Notes: generated by a model from the sequence alone, not told the origin. DNA of 64,000 bases from an uncultured Clostridia bacterium (GCA_944364615.1 CALVWF010000008.1:21745-85744); one strand, 5' to 3'; shown: positions 9,005 through 17,818, numbered from the stretch's first letter. Program-made: numbers and translations.

Positions 9005-9988
9005 TCAGATTGCCGATGCAACCGTGGTGTCTATTATTGTTTCGTAATCAACGCGTTTTTCCAGTTCGCCTGCGTTTTCCATTATGTCCTGAATACGGGT
9101 AAACGCTTCGCGGTCAACGACGGGAGTTTCCGTCCAGACGTCCCCCTCGAGATAGTTTTTAAGGGAACTTTCTATAATTTCCACATCCGTGTCGGGGAAC
9201 AGCGGTTCAAGCAATTCCGCCACGGTTTTCAAGGGAGTGTTGAGTATATAGTCGTAGCCTTTCCAGACGGCGCGAAGGAATTTTTCCACCTTTTCGCCGT
9301 TCTTTTCAAGATATTCGGGAGTGGCGGTGTAGCAGGTGTAGGGTATTTCTCCGCTGTCCTTGCCTATAGAAGACACAATATATCCCGTTTGCTGTTGTTC
9401 GAGCAGGCTTGCGTTGGGTTCGAACAGCGGAACGTAATCTCCCGTACCTCCCGCAAAAGCCTGGGTAAGCAACGCAAACTGTATCGAGTAATCCATTGTG
9501 ACGTTTACTCCGTCGTACAACCCGTTGTTGTTGAGCACGTATTGCAGTATCATCGCAGGCATTCCGCCCTTTCTTCCCATAAGTACCGTTTTACCTTCGA
9601 GCATCGAGTAATCGAATTCGCCTCCCTTGCGTCCGACCAGGAAACTGCCGTCCCGTTTGGTCAGTTGGGCAAATACCTTGGGGTAATCTTTTTTGCCTTG
9701 CAGGTAAACGTAAATGCTTGCCTCGCATCCCATAAGACCTATATCCGCTTCGCCCGTAAGCAGTGCGGTCATCACGTTGTCCGCGCCTGCGCCGTCGGCA
9801 AGTTGCACGTCCAATCCTTCTTCTTCGAAGTAGCCCATCTGCAACGCAACGTATTGCGGAGCGTAGAATATGCTGTGCGTAACTTCGCTTAATCTTATAA
9901 CATTGTCTGCCGCAGGGTTGCACGCCACGGCAAATGTGCCTACCGTCAGCAAGATGACCGACAAAGTAAGAGCCAGAAATTTTTTCAT
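9005..9988 (-). CDS. substrate-binding lipoprotein of the ABC importer (NMT1/THI5-like)
   Basis: A 327-residue exported protein. A lysine-containing n-region and hydrophobic stretch end in FAVAC, a plausible lipobox with Cys23 as the lipidated residue, so it is anchored outside the membrane. The mature part has the type II binding-protein pattern of NMT1/THI5 and SsuA proteins (FYAPQYVALQMGYFEEEGLDV near 41-61; ADIGLMGCEA near 83-92). Ligand candidates are a pyrimidine, sulphonate or nitrate-like compound. The ribosome site GGGAGG is strong and this is the first gene of the operon. Confidence 0.9.
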   Translation of the reverse strand: MKKFLALTLSVILLTVGTFAVACNPAADNVIRLSEVTHSIFYAPQYVALQMGYFEEEGLDVQLADGAGADNVMTALLTGEADIGLMGCEASIYVYLQGKKDYPKVFAQLTKRDGSFLVGRKGGEFDYSMLEGKTVLMGRKGGMPAMILQYVLNNNGLYDGVNVTMDYSIQFALLTQAFAGGTGDYVPLFEPNASLLEQQQTGYIVSSIGKDSGEIPYTCYTATPEYLEKNGEKVEKFLRAVWKGYDYILNTPLKTVAELLEPLFPDTDVEIIESSLKNYLEGDVWTETPVVDREAFTRIQDIMENAGELEKRVDYETIIDTTVASAI

Positions 9989-10082
9989 GTATTACCTCCC
10001 GGATGTTGTTTGTATATGTTATTGTATTTATTACTTTTGAAAAGTGTTAAAAGGGAAACAATATCAATGTGTTAAAAAACAG

Positions 10083-10111
10083 TTGTCAAGAACAAAAAAT
10101 TTTGTTAAAAT
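10083..10111 (+). promoter_or_regulatory. promoter for the T-box/valS transcript
   Basis: TTGTCA (10083-10088), a 17-base spacer and TAAAAT (10106-10111). It sits just upstream of the T-box leader, as expected for a sigma-A promoter. Confidence 0.65.
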
Positions 10112-10119
10112 ATCTAACG

Positions 10120-10356
10120 ATATATAACACGTCAGAGACAGAAGGAGTAGAAGAGTCAACGCACTTTTCAGAGAGCCGACTACGGTGAAAATTCGGTATT
10201 TGCGTCACTTCGAAGTAGTTTGTCGAGTGGGTTTCGCCAAAATTGCAGTAACGAAACACGGTTGACCCCGTTACAGGTCGAGAGGCAACTTTTGTTGCGA
10301 AATTCGGGTGGTACCACGCAGTGCGCGTCCTGTTTACGGGACGGCGCATTTTTATT
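10120..10356 (+). promoter_or_regulatory. T-box riboswitch (valine) with terminator, controls valS
   Basis: The leader senses uncharged tRNA-Val. Seen: AGAGAG and GGTGAAA elements of Stem I near 10170-10190, a specifier-loop stretch GAA-GTA-G with GTA (valine) at 10215-10217, and the conserved T-box GGGTGGTACCACG at 10306-10318 that pairs with the tRNA acceptor end. A terminator stem (TGCGCGTCC with GGACGGCGCA, one bulge) and T-run at 10322-10356 follow and would form when tRNA is charged. valS begins 25 bases later, so start site, specifier and downstream enzyme agree. The exact 5' end is inferred from the promoter. Confidence 0.93.
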
Positions 10357-10380
10357 TTACACGATTCAAGGAGAAGACAT

Positions 10381-12993
10381 ATGCTGGAAAAAACTTATCA
10401 GCCTCAGCAATTCGAAAAGGACATCTACGGCAAATGGTTGGAAAAGGGCTATTTCAAGCCCGATCCGGACAGCGACAAACCTTATTTTTCAATGGTTACG
10501 CCGCCTCCCAACATCACGGGACAGTTGCATCTGGGACATGCGCTTGACAGTGCAATTCAGGACAGTCTCATACGTTTCAAACGTATGCAGGGCTACAACA
10601 CACTGTGGCTTCCCGGTACAGACCATGCGAGCATTGCCACCGAACTCAAAATAGTGGAAATGCTCAAATCTATGGGGATAGACAAGCACAGCATAGGCCG
10701 TGAAGAGTTTTTAAAATATGCCTGGCAATGGAAGGAAAAGTACGGCGGCAGAATAGTTGAACAGTTGAAGTATCTTTCCTGCAGTTGCGATTGGAGCAGA
10801 CTTGCGTTCACTATGGACGAAAAGTGCAGCAAGGCAGTACGCAAGGCATTTGTTTCGATGTACAAAAAAGGACTTATTTACCGCGGAGACAGAATAATCA
10901 ACCGTTGCCCGGTGTGCAACACGGCATTGTCTGACGCCGAAGTAGAGTATTCCGAGCAGGACGGTTATTTCTGGCATTACAGTTACTACACACCCGACGG
11001 AAAGGAAAAGGTAACATTTGCCACCACACGTCCCGAAACGATGTTGGGCGACACAGCCGTAGCGGTAAACCCAAACGACGCCCGCTATACGCATCTTGTA
11101 GGCAAGACGGTAATCGTTCCTTTCGTAAACCGTGAAATACCCGTAATAGCCGACGATTATGTAGACATGAATTTCGGAACGGGCGTAGTGAAGATTACTC
11201 CCGCTCACGATCCCAACGACTTCGAAGTGGGATTGCGTCACAATCTGCCCGTCATCAGAGTAATGAACTACGACGGCACGATGAACGAAAACGCAGGCGA
11301 ATTCTGCGGTATGGACAGATATGAAGCCCGTCGCGCCATTGTGGAAAAACTCAAACAGATGGGCAACATGGTTAAGATAGAACCGCACAAACACAATGTC
11401 GGTTCCTGCTACCGTTGCCACACTACGGTAGAACCCATTGTTTCGAAACAGTGGTTTGTAAAGATGGAACCGCTTGCCCGTCCCGCAATAGACGCGGTGC
11501 GCAACGGCGAAATCAAGTTCCACCCCGAAAGATTCGAAAAAATTTACTACAACTGGATGGAAAATATCAAAGACTGGTGTATATCCCGTCAGTTGTGGTG
11601 GGGACACCGTATTCCCGTCTGGTATTGCGAAGACTGCGGTCACATGACTTGCAGCGAGACGGATGCGGTCAAGTGCGAAAAATGCGGAAGCACACACATT
11701 CATCAGGACGAAGACGTTCTCGACACCTGGTTCAGTAGCGCTCTGTGGCCCTTCTCGACGTTGGGCTTTACGGAAAACGCGCCCGACTACCGCAAGTTCT
11801 TCCCCACAAGCGTATTGTCATGCGGATACGATATAATTTTCTTCTGGGTGGCAAGAATGATTTTCTCGTCGCTGTACAATACAGGCAAGGTGCCCTTTAA
11901 ACACGTATTGTTGCACGGCATCGTGCGTGACAATCAGGGCAGAAAAATGAGCAAATCTCTGGGCAACGGAATAGATCCGGTAGAATATATCGAAAAATTC
12001 GGTTCGGACACATTGCGCTTTACATTGCTCAACGGCGTGGCTAACGGAAGCGACCAGCGTTTCTCTCAGGACAAGATAGACGGCACACGCAACTTCATGA
12101 ACAAGATCTGGAACGCTACGCGTTTCGTGCTTATGAATTGCGAAAACAAGCACCTCAAAGACATTTCCGAATGCAGTCTGTCCGTCGCCGACAAGTGGAT
12201 ACTGTGCAAACTCAACAACGTGACGGCAACGGTGACGGATCTTGTGGAAAAATTCGAATTGGGCATGGCTTGTCAGACGCTTTATGACTTCGTGTGGAGC
12301 GAATTCTGCGACTGGTACATCGAATTTTCCAAGCCCGTACTGTACGGAACGGACGATACCGCCCGTACCGAATGTCTGACCGTGCTGACATACGTGCTGG
12401 ACAAAATATTGAAATTATTGCATCCCTTTGCGCCCTGTATCACCGAAAAACTGTATCAGGAACTGCCCGTACACGGCAAAAGCATAATGATCGAGCGTTT
12501 CCCCGAAGTAAACGCCAAATACGACTTCCGTAGTGAAATGGAACTTGTGGAAAGCGTAAAAGACCTTATCACACGCATCAGAAACATTCGTGCCGAATAC
12601 GGGGTTATTCCTTCCAAGCGCATACACATCAATATCGTCGCCGCAAACGAAGGAGTACGTCAGTGCAGCCTGTACATCGAAAAACTTGCAGGATGCGACA
12701 AAATCAACTTTACCGACAAACTGAACACACCCAAGTGCGTAAAAGTCGTTACACCCATTGCCGAAGCGGAAATACCCTTAGGCGATCTCGTGGACGCCGC
12801 AAAGGAAACGGAGAAGTTGACAAAGCAACTTGCCGAAACGGACGAGGAAATACGTCGCGCCGAAGGCAAACTCAACAACCAAGGATTTGTTGCCAAAGCG
12901 CCCGCTCAACTTGTCGAGAAAGAAAAGGAAAAACTGGAAAAATACCGTCAGATGCGTGTACAGTTGCTCAACCGTATAGATGAGTTAAAGTGA
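10381..12993 (+). CDS. valS: valyl-tRNA synthetase
   Basis: Cytoplasmic class I synthetase joining valine to tRNA-Val. The 870-residue protein has PPPNITGQLHLGH with the HIGH-type HLGH at 50-53, a CP1 editing domain (TTRPETMLGDTAV), the GRKMSKSLGNG signature, the anticodon-binding domain, and a C-terminal coiled coil (about 810-870). The start is ATG 10381, seven bases after AAGGAG (10368-10373); an earlier in-frame start lies inside the T-box terminator and is rejected. It is expressed under T-box control as a single gene, ended by the hairpin at 13055. Confidence 0.98.
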   Translation: MLEKTYQPQQFEKDIYGKWLEKGYFKPDPDSDKPYFSMVTPPPNITGQLHLGHALDSAIQDSLIRFKRMQGYNTLWLPGTDHASIATELKIVEMLKSMGIDKHSIGREEFLKYAWQWKEKYGGRIVEQLKYLSCSCDWSRLAFTMDEKCSKAVRKAFVSMYKKGLIYRGDRIINRCPVCNTALSDAEVEYSEQDGYFWHYSYYTPDGKEKVTFATTRPETMLGDTAVAVNPNDARYTHLVGKTVIVPFVNREIPVIADDYVDMNFGTGVVKITPAHDPNDFEVGLRHNLPVIRVMNYDGTMNENAGEFCGMDRYEARRAIVEKLKQMGNMVKIEPHKHNVGSCYRCHTTVEPIVSKQWFVKMEPLARPAIDAVRNGEIKFHPERFEKIYYNWMENIKDWCISRQLWWGHRIPVWYCEDCGHMTCSETDAVKCEKCGSTHIHQDEDVLDTWFSSALWPFSTLGFTENAPDYRKFFPTSVLSCGYDIIFFWVARMIFSSLYNTGKVPFKHVLLHGIVRDNQGRKMSKSLGNGIDPVEYIEKFGSDTLRFTLLNGVANGSDQRFSQDKIDGTRNFMNKIWNATRFVLMNCENKHLKDISECSLSVADKWILCKLNNVTATVTDLVEKFELGMACQTLYDFVWSEFCDWYIEFSKPVLYGTDDTARTECLTVLTYVLDKILKLLHPFAPCITEKLYQELPVHGKSIMIERFPEVNAKYDFRSEMELVESVKDLITRIRNIRAEYGVIPSKRIHINIVAANEGVRQCSLYIEKLAGCDKINFTDKLNTPKCVKVVTPIAEAEIPLGDLVDAAKETEKLTKQLAETDEEIRRAEGKLNNQGFVAKAPAQLVEKEKEKLEKYRQMRVQLLNRIDELK

Positions 12994-13054
12994 CGCGACA
13001 AATAGTGTGCGTTAAAACTTTTGCGTTTTAATGTGCGGTAATACAAACATTTTT

Positions 13055-13086
13055 AAAAGTCAGCGTTTTTGCGCTGACTTTTTTTT
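13055..13086 (+). terminator. terminator after valS
   Basis: AAAAGTCAGCG and CGCTGACTTTT form a stem, with a T-rich loop, followed by a run of T. Strong intrinsic terminator on the plus strand. Confidence 0.9.
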
Positions 13087-13189
13087 GCTTGAAAACAATG
13101 CCACGTTATATAAAAAACACGCATTTGTCAATGCGGAAACGCTGTGTCGGACGTTTGCATTTCAATTACTGCAAGCGGTGTCTGACGAA

Positions 13190-13221
13190 AAAAAAGGCAG
13201 TCCGTAGTTTTACGGACTGTC
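13190..13221 (-). terminator. terminator after mazF
   Basis: On the minus strand CAGTCCGTA pairs with TACGGACTG around a four-base loop and is followed by eight T. It lies about 10 bases past the mazF stop. Confidence 0.88.
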
Positions 13222-13230
13222 TGTCGGCTG

Positions 13231-13575
13231 TCAGATTACAAATCCCAAGCTTATAAGCAATGCGTCGTTTATCTTCTGCATCAGTACAGGCGGAAGTTCG
13301 CCGATTCTCTCTTTGATACGGCTCTTGTCAATAGTTCGTATCTGTTCAAGCAGTACTATCGAATTTTTGGGCAGACAGCACTGATCTTTTGGCAATTCGA
13401 TGTGAGTAGGCAACTTTGCCTTTTCCAACTTGCTTGTAGTTGCTGCGGCGATAATAGTGGGACTGTATTTATTTCCGACGTCGTTTTGTAATACCAGTAC
13501 AGGGCGTATTCCTCCCTGTTCGCTGCCTATTACGGGGTTTAAATCTGCGTAGTAAAGTTCGCCACGTTTTATCAT
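13231..13575 (-). CDS. mazF: MazF/EndoA-type mRNA interferase
   Basis: A 114-residue ribonuclease toxin that cuts specific sequences in single-stranded RNA. It shows the family start RGELYYADLNPVIGSEQGG-RPVLV with the conserved arginine in GIRPVLV, the T-S pair (AAATTSK) and the C-terminal LLEQIRTIDKSRI block. Full length for the EndoA group. ATG follows AAAGGAG by seven bases. Unusually for the family, no MazE-like antitoxin or alr gene lies upstream within 1.5 kb; the partner, if any, must be elsewhere. It stands alone between two terminators with its own promoter. Confidence 0.92.
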   Translation of the reverse strand: MIKRGELYYADLNPVIGSEQGGIRPVLVLQNDVGNKYSPTIIAAATTSKLEKAKLPTHIELPKDQCCLPKNSIVLLEQIRTIDKSRIKERIGELPPVLMQKINDALLISLGFVI

Positions 13576-13629
13576 GCGGTCGCTCCTTTTAAATGCGTTT
13601 AGGGGACGCAGTACATTACCGCCTTTTAT

Positions 13630-13674
13630 ATACTATGTAGTAACTGTTGCGTCTGTCAATACAAGTGTTGACAG
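13630..13674 (-). promoter_or_regulatory. mazF promoter with overlapping dyad
   Basis: On the minus strand TTGACA (13659-13654), an 18-base spacer and TAGTAT (13635-13630). The -35 hexamer lies inside an inverted repeat, CTGTCAA (13653-13659), eight bases, TTGACAG (13668-13674), which could be an operator. Confidence 0.6.
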
Positions 13675-13700
13675 TATGTGCCCGCAGTAAACGGCAATAT

Positions 13701-13733
13701 AAAAACTCCCGACAAAAAATGTCGGGAGTTTTG
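13701..13733. terminator. bidirectional terminator after the DUF6320 gene
   Basis: AAAACTCCCGACA and TGTCGGGAGTTTT pair perfectly around AAAAA, with A/T tracts on both sides. It ends the minus-strand acyltransferase/DUF6320 operon 36 bases past its last stop. Confidence 0.85.
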
Positions 13734-13769
13734 GGGCTTTTTATTGACGTGGCAGCAAAACAACGCACG

Positions 13770-14483
13770 TTAAAAATTGAAATTTCTTTCCATTTCTTCT
13801 TTAAGCGACCTTGTGCAGACGATCAGGACTATTGCCAGATTGAGCAGTGCGGCAAAGAAAATAATTACAGTATGTGTGTCGGGAAGTACTATGCCGAAGC
13901 CGGACGCTATCCAGAGGGTTATCTGAGGCAGCAACGCCCAGAATGTCACATAGGTAAGAGTGGCGAACAAGCCTTTGTCTTCGTACCGACGGAAAATTAT
14001 CAATGCGTCTACCAGTAAGATTGCAGCGACGTAAAGCCATGGCAGTACGTTTACAAGCACAAACCACTGAAAGTGTAGTCTTGTGACGGTCAGTTCCATA
14101 CCGAACGCTACTATGGTAAGTACCAAGATGTCGGTTTTTATCTGCGATTGCAGTTTTGCTTTTTCCGCTATAGGTGCAAGCACGCAGAATATGGCAATCA
14201 TTCCCCCCATAATGACGTACGCCGACCATGTGGATTCGGGCGTAATTATCATGTTGAGAACTACGCACAGTATTATCGCGGACATAAGTATCTTGTTTAT
14301 TTTAGTTTGAAGAAAGTTGACCTTTTGTCTGATATTTACCGTAGGCAACGAAACCTGTTCGTCCATTCCGACGTACACGGCGCAGTTGTCGTTGTCGTTT
14401 TTTTCGTCAAGGTAACTTCCGCACAGCGGACAATTGGTAAGATTGTGATTTACGTTGACGTTACAATCTTTGCAGTATTTCAT
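13770..14483 (-). CDS. DUF6320-like zinc-ribbon membrane protein
   Basis: A 237-residue protein with an N-terminal zinc-ribbon (CKDCNVNVNHNLTNCPLCGS: two CxxC pairs in residues 3-22) followed by about seven hydrophobic segments. The arrangement matches DUF6320 proteins that accompany condensation-fold acyltransferases. ATG 14483 follows CAGGAG and overlaps the upstream acyltransferase stop as ATGA; the frame extends further upstream but that part only mirrors the neighbouring gene. Function unknown; the coupling suggests it works with the acyltransferase, perhaps placing it at the membrane. Confidence 0.75.
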   Translation of the reverse strand: MKYCKDCNVNVNHNLTNCPLCGSYLDEKNDNDNCAVYVGMDEQVSLPTVNIRQKVNFLQTKINKILMSAIILCVVLNMIITPESTWSAYVIMGGMIAIFCVLAPIAEKAKLQSQIKTDILVLTIVAFGMELTVTRLHFQWFVLVNVLPWLYVAAILLVDALIIFRRYEDKGLFATLTYVTFWALLPQITLWIASGFGIVLPDTHTVIIFFAALLNLAIVLIVCTRSLKEEMERNFNF

Positions 14484-15991
14484 TTTTGCTCCTGAATAAT
14501 TTCCGTTTCCATTGCCAAATTTACTCCCGCCCGAGAAAGCGCGCGGAAGAAAAATTGCGGGCACAAACTGTCTTTGTTGGCGTTGGAAAGAGTGATGGTG
14601 CACACGTTGTTGAATGTGACGCAGGAAAAACTGACCGTGGGGAGACTTTCCTGCCCCAACTGAAATTCGTAGCGGTAGACGTGCTCTTTGAACATCTCGG
14701 GCGCGTCGACGACTCCCAGATTGGAAAAGGTGGAACTGTTTATCACTCCGCCTCCCCGTCTTGCGCATACTGCCTGTATTGCCAGCCTTTTGATTCCGAG
14801 AGGTACCGCTTTAAGCAAGGGGTGGTGCGCCGAAAAATAATTCTTACTGACCACCGACACAAAATAATCCTTGTTCAGTTGTTGTTGCTGCTGATTTCTG
14901 ATGTCTTCGGCAATGTCTTTAAGTTCGCTCTGACCGTTGTAGGTGAAGTTGATGTAGTTGGTAAAGTTGCGCAGCGTGTTCATTCCGAATATGCGACGCA
15001 GGTTTACGGGAACCATCAGTACAATGGGGCGCTTGTCGTTGGGGCAAACCACTTCGGAATATTTGTGCAGTGCCGAAAGCGCCGCGGCGCACAACAACTG
15101 ATTGACCGTCACTCCCATCGAGGACGCAACCGATTTGAGTTGCGAAGCGTCGCATATTCCTCTGTACGGCATTATGTTGCCGTCCTGCAATTTAACTCCG
15201 ACTATACGTCTTGCCTTGACTGTTTTAGGCGGGGCAGTTTTACAGTTTCTGTCCGCTATTTTCGGAATGTTGTCCGACAGTTCTTCAAATTTGGGTTTGT
15301 CGCGGTATTCCAGACAGTTTTCCGTTCTGTCGACGGCAAGGCCGAGCCTTTCGAAATAGCGCGTCAACAAGGTGTTGAAAAACACGATTCCGCCCGAACC
15401 GTCCGTCGCGCTGTGAAAAAATTCCACGGCGACGCTGTTCTTGTAATAAAGCACTCGAATCTGACTGTGCTTGTTGTCGATATTCATCGGTCGGCAGGGC
15501 AATTGCGTCTGTTCGGTGACTACAACGGGGTAGAGGGGTTTGTCGACATAAGGCCAGAAAAATCCCCATTTCAGACACCCCGTCATCGTCGGAAATCGAC
15601 GGAACAGATCGTTTACGGCACCTTGAAGCACAAATGGGTCGACGGGCTGTTTAAGTTGCGCCGAAATACGGAAGTTGCTTCTTCCCTCCGAATTGGCTAT
15701 CATAGGATACAACAGTGCGTCGTTGTCCAGTTTGTACCAGTCGTTGGATTTGCCCAGTTGCTGTTTCGACAGTTGGTACAGTTTGTAAGCGGTGCTGTTT
15801 TTGTATTGTTCGCGCTGTTTTTTGCGTTGTTCGACTGCGTTGTTCAAAACCCTGTTTACGTGTTTCTTTTGCAAACGCGACTGCTTGCGTGCCTCGATAC
15901 GAAGAGCCTTTTGTTCCCGTTTCTTTTCGGTGTCAAGACGTTTCTGTTCTTTTTTCTGTTCTTTTAACTGCTGTTTTTCCTGTCTTATCAT
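14480..15991 (-). CDS. condensation-fold (alcohol acetyltransferase-like) acyltransferase
   Basis: A 503-residue protein. The first 65 residues are almost all Lys, Arg, Gln and Glu, a likely extended or coiled segment that could bind RNA, polyanions or membrane headgroups. From about residue 85 it reads as a chloramphenicol-acetyltransferase/condensation fold, with the catalytic HxxxDG as HSATDG (193-198) and a second-lobe segment SFSCVTFNN near residue 455. Such proteins esterify alcohols or lipids; the substrate is unknown. AGAGGATG precedes its ATG. It forms an operon with the DUF6320 gene. Confidence 0.8.
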   Translation of the reverse strand: MIRQEKQQLKEQKKEQKRLDTEKKREQKALRIEARKQSRLQKKHVNRVLNNAVEQRKKQREQYKNSTAYKLYQLSKQQLGKSNDWYKLDNDALLYPMIANSEGRSNFRISAQLKQPVDPFVLQGAVNDLFRRFPTMTGCLKWGFFWPYVDKPLYPVVVTEQTQLPCRPMNIDNKHSQIRVLYYKNSVAVEFFHSATDGSGGIVFFNTLLTRYFERLGLAVDRTENCLEYRDKPKFEELSDNIPKIADRNCKTAPPKTVKARRIVGVKLQDGNIMPYRGICDASQLKSVASSMGVTVNQLLCAAALSALHKYSEVVCPNDKRPIVLMVPVNLRRIFGMNTLRNFTNYINFTYNGQSELKDIAEDIRNQQQQQLNKDYFVSVVSKNYFSAHHPLLKAVPLGIKRLAIQAVCARRGGGVINSSTFSNLGVVDAPEMFKEHVYRYEFQLGQESLPTVSFSCVTFNNVCTITLSNANKDSLCPQFFFRALSRAGVNLAMETEIIQEQK

Positions 15992-16016
15992 GGCATCCTC
16001 TGTTTGCGTTTTTTAA

Positions 16017-16045
16017 ATTATATCACAGCGGAAGAAAAATTAACA
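16017..16045 (-). promoter_or_regulatory. promoter of the acyltransferase operon
   Basis: Minus-strand TATAAT (16022-16017) 17 bases from a weak TGTTAA (16045-16040), about 25 bases ahead of the start codon. Confidence 0.5.
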
Positions 16046-16052
16046 TATTTTG

Positions 16053-16070
16053 AAACAATTTTAATTGTTT
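16053..16070. repeat. 18-base palindrome in divergent intergenic region
   Basis: AAACAATT-TT-AATTGTTT, perfect arms, placed directly upstream of the acyltransferase promoter and in the shared region with the lgt promoter. A possible operator for an unlinked regulator. Confidence 0.5.
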
Positions 16071-16179
16071 ATGTGTGATTTTGTATTTACGACAGGCAGG
16101 TGTGGCGTTTGGCAATGCGCTAATACTTTCCGTTGTTGCAAAATCCGACTTTTTTTACCAGTTCTATACATTTGACACA

Positions 16180-16208
16180 TTGTTGCTAAAAGAGTAAAAT
16201 TATATAAT
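16180..16208 (+). promoter_or_regulatory. promoter of the lgt operon
   Basis: TTGTTG (16180-16185), a 17-base spacer, TATAAT (16203-16208). Transcription would begin near 16215, close to an in-frame ATG at 16216. Confidence 0.55.
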
Positions 16209-16257
16209 AACTAAAATGACGAGTATTGCTTGTTGCAGTACAAACAAGGTTTTACAA

Positions 16258-17781
16258 ATGAACAACATTATTTCTTTTGCCGAAATGGTGCTGGGAAGCG
16301 AAATGTTCGGATTCGGTTACGAATTCGGTCGCCCGGCAGTGTTTATATTCAATTACCCAATCTACCTGTATGCGATAATAATTGTAACCGGTATGAGTAT
16401 TGCCATTGCATTGTCGGCTTACTTTTTCAAAAAGAGAGGTTACGATCCTTACGACATCTGCATTTACGCGATCGTCATCATTCCCTTTGCCATTCTCGGC
16501 GCAAGACTGTACGTGTTTGTGTTCCCGTGGGACGGCTCAGCAATAGGCGACTGGTCGGGCTTCTTTACCGATTTCCGCAACGGCGGTCTCGGAATTTACG
16601 GCGGCGTAATCTTCGGTTATATTTCCGGCTACGTGGTTGTTCGCGCTAAAAAACAGGATATGCGCATTGTTGCCGACAGCATTATGCCCGGTCTTTTTAT
16701 AGCGCAAAGCATCGGTCGCTGGGGCAACTTCGTCAATCAGGAAGCCTACGGTCCCGTCATCGAAAACCCTGCATGGCAGTGGTTTCCCTTCGGCGTAAAC
16801 ATTCACGGAACATGGCATTACGCCACATTCTTCTACGAAAGTTTAGGTACGTTCATCGGATTTGTGGCGTGTCTGTTTCTTGTGCGCAGCAAACACTACA
16901 AGTTGGGTTGGCTGTCCGCCTTTTACGGAATTTATTACGGTCTTGTCAGACTGTTTGTCGAAGGTCTGCGTACCGACAGCCTGTACCTGTGGATAGGCTC
17001 TACAATGACGGATATAAAGATTTCGCAACTTGTATCCGTAGTGGCAATTCTGTTGGGACTGTTTACATTGTCGGTTATATACCGCAAGGAATTACATTCG
17101 CTGTATTCCCGACTGTTTAAAAGCGAGTATCACGAAGTTTCGGCGTCACGCTTTATTGTCGGCGCCATAAGCGGAGTAAGCCTTGTCATTGCGGTAGTTA
17201 TGTTTGTGCTCGGCGGAGAAACTCGGTTTCTGATCGGATTGCTTTTCGCGTTGATAGCGCTTTACAGTTTTGCGGGAGTGTTTGCTCTTGTGGACAGACT
17301 CAGACTTTATTGCAAAAAATGCGGTAAACGTAACGAACCCGAAGAGGGAGTTATTACGGAAAACGAAAATCTTACGGTAAAGAAGTACGTGCTCATTGCA
17401 GGCATTGCTGTGACAGGCGTGGCGGGGCTGGCGTTCATTGTCAGCGGAATAGTAACAAGCGTTCCCAATCAGATAGTGTTGGGCGTTGCGCTGGCAGGCG
17501 TGTGCGTTGCTCTTTCCGTCATGCTGTACGGCACTGCCGTGAAACTCAACGGAGCAAAGTGCGACCTGACCGCACGGGAAAAAGAGTGCCGTTGCGATTG
17601 CGGAAACGTGTATAAAGTTAAACTCAACAAATTTTTGCTTTTCCTGTTCCCGTACAAAGTTTACATGGATTTCGGAGTGGAAAATCTTAAAGAGTACGTT
17701 GATCCGGAAGCGGAAGAACGCAAGCGCAAAAAGGCGGAAAAGAAAGCGGCAAAGACTGACAAAAACGCCAAAATCGATTGA
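16258..17781 (+). CDS. lgt: prolipoprotein diacylglyceryl transferase with a membrane/zinc-ribbon extension
   Basis: Lgt moves diacylglycerol from phosphatidylglycerol to the lipobox cysteine of prolipoproteins. Residues 1-290 contain the family signature GRWGNFVNQE (153-162) and the GG-IYGG segment, where E. coli has His103 and this protein has Tyr, a change I believe is common in Firmicutes. Residues 291-507 are extra: two helices, a CKKC (352-355), two more helices, then Cys435 and Cys444/446/448, ending in a Lys/Glu tail. Ordinary Lgt is about 270-300 residues. ATG 16258 has a weak AAGG; ATG 16216 is possible on a leaderless message. pncB follows. Confidence 0.9.
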   Translation: MNNIISFAEMVLGSEMFGFGYEFGRPAVFIFNYPIYLYAIIIVTGMSIAIALSAYFFKKRGYDPYDICIYAIVIIPFAILGARLYVFVFPWDGSAIGDWSGFFTDFRNGGLGIYGGVIFGYISGYVVVRAKKQDMRIVADSIMPGLFIAQSIGRWGNFVNQEAYGPVIENPAWQWFPFGVNIHGTWHYATFFYESLGTFIGFVACLFLVRSKHYKLGWLSAFYGIYYGLVRLFVEGLRTDSLYLWIGSTMTDIKISQLVSVVAILLGLFTLSVIYRKELHSLYSRLFKSEYHEVSASRFIVGAISGVSLVIAVVMFVLGGETRFLIGLLFALIALYSFAGVFALVDRLRLYCKKCGKRNEPEEGVITENENLTVKKYVLIAGIAVTGVAGLAFIVSGIVTSVPNQIVLGVALAGVCVALSVMLYGTAVKLNGAKCDLTAREKECRCDCGNVYKVKLNKFLLFLFPYKVYMDFGVENLKEYVDPEAEERKRKKAEKKAAKTDKNAKID

Positions 17782-17818
17782 TTTTTTGTTAAAACCCTTT
17801 AGGGTAGAGGAGGTTATT

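Noticed and set aside
10010..10140. TPP riboswitch ahead of the NMT1-type binding-protein gene
   Set aside because: No CTGAGA core or matching second core was found in the leader; thiamine linkage remains unsupported.
14486..15967. A 493-codon open frame on the plus strand
   Set aside because: It mirrors the acyltransferase gene, has no ribosome site or promoter, and its residues show no protein-like pattern. Other long mirror frames at 10711-11703, 30000-30818 and 31612-32547 are dismissed for the same reason.
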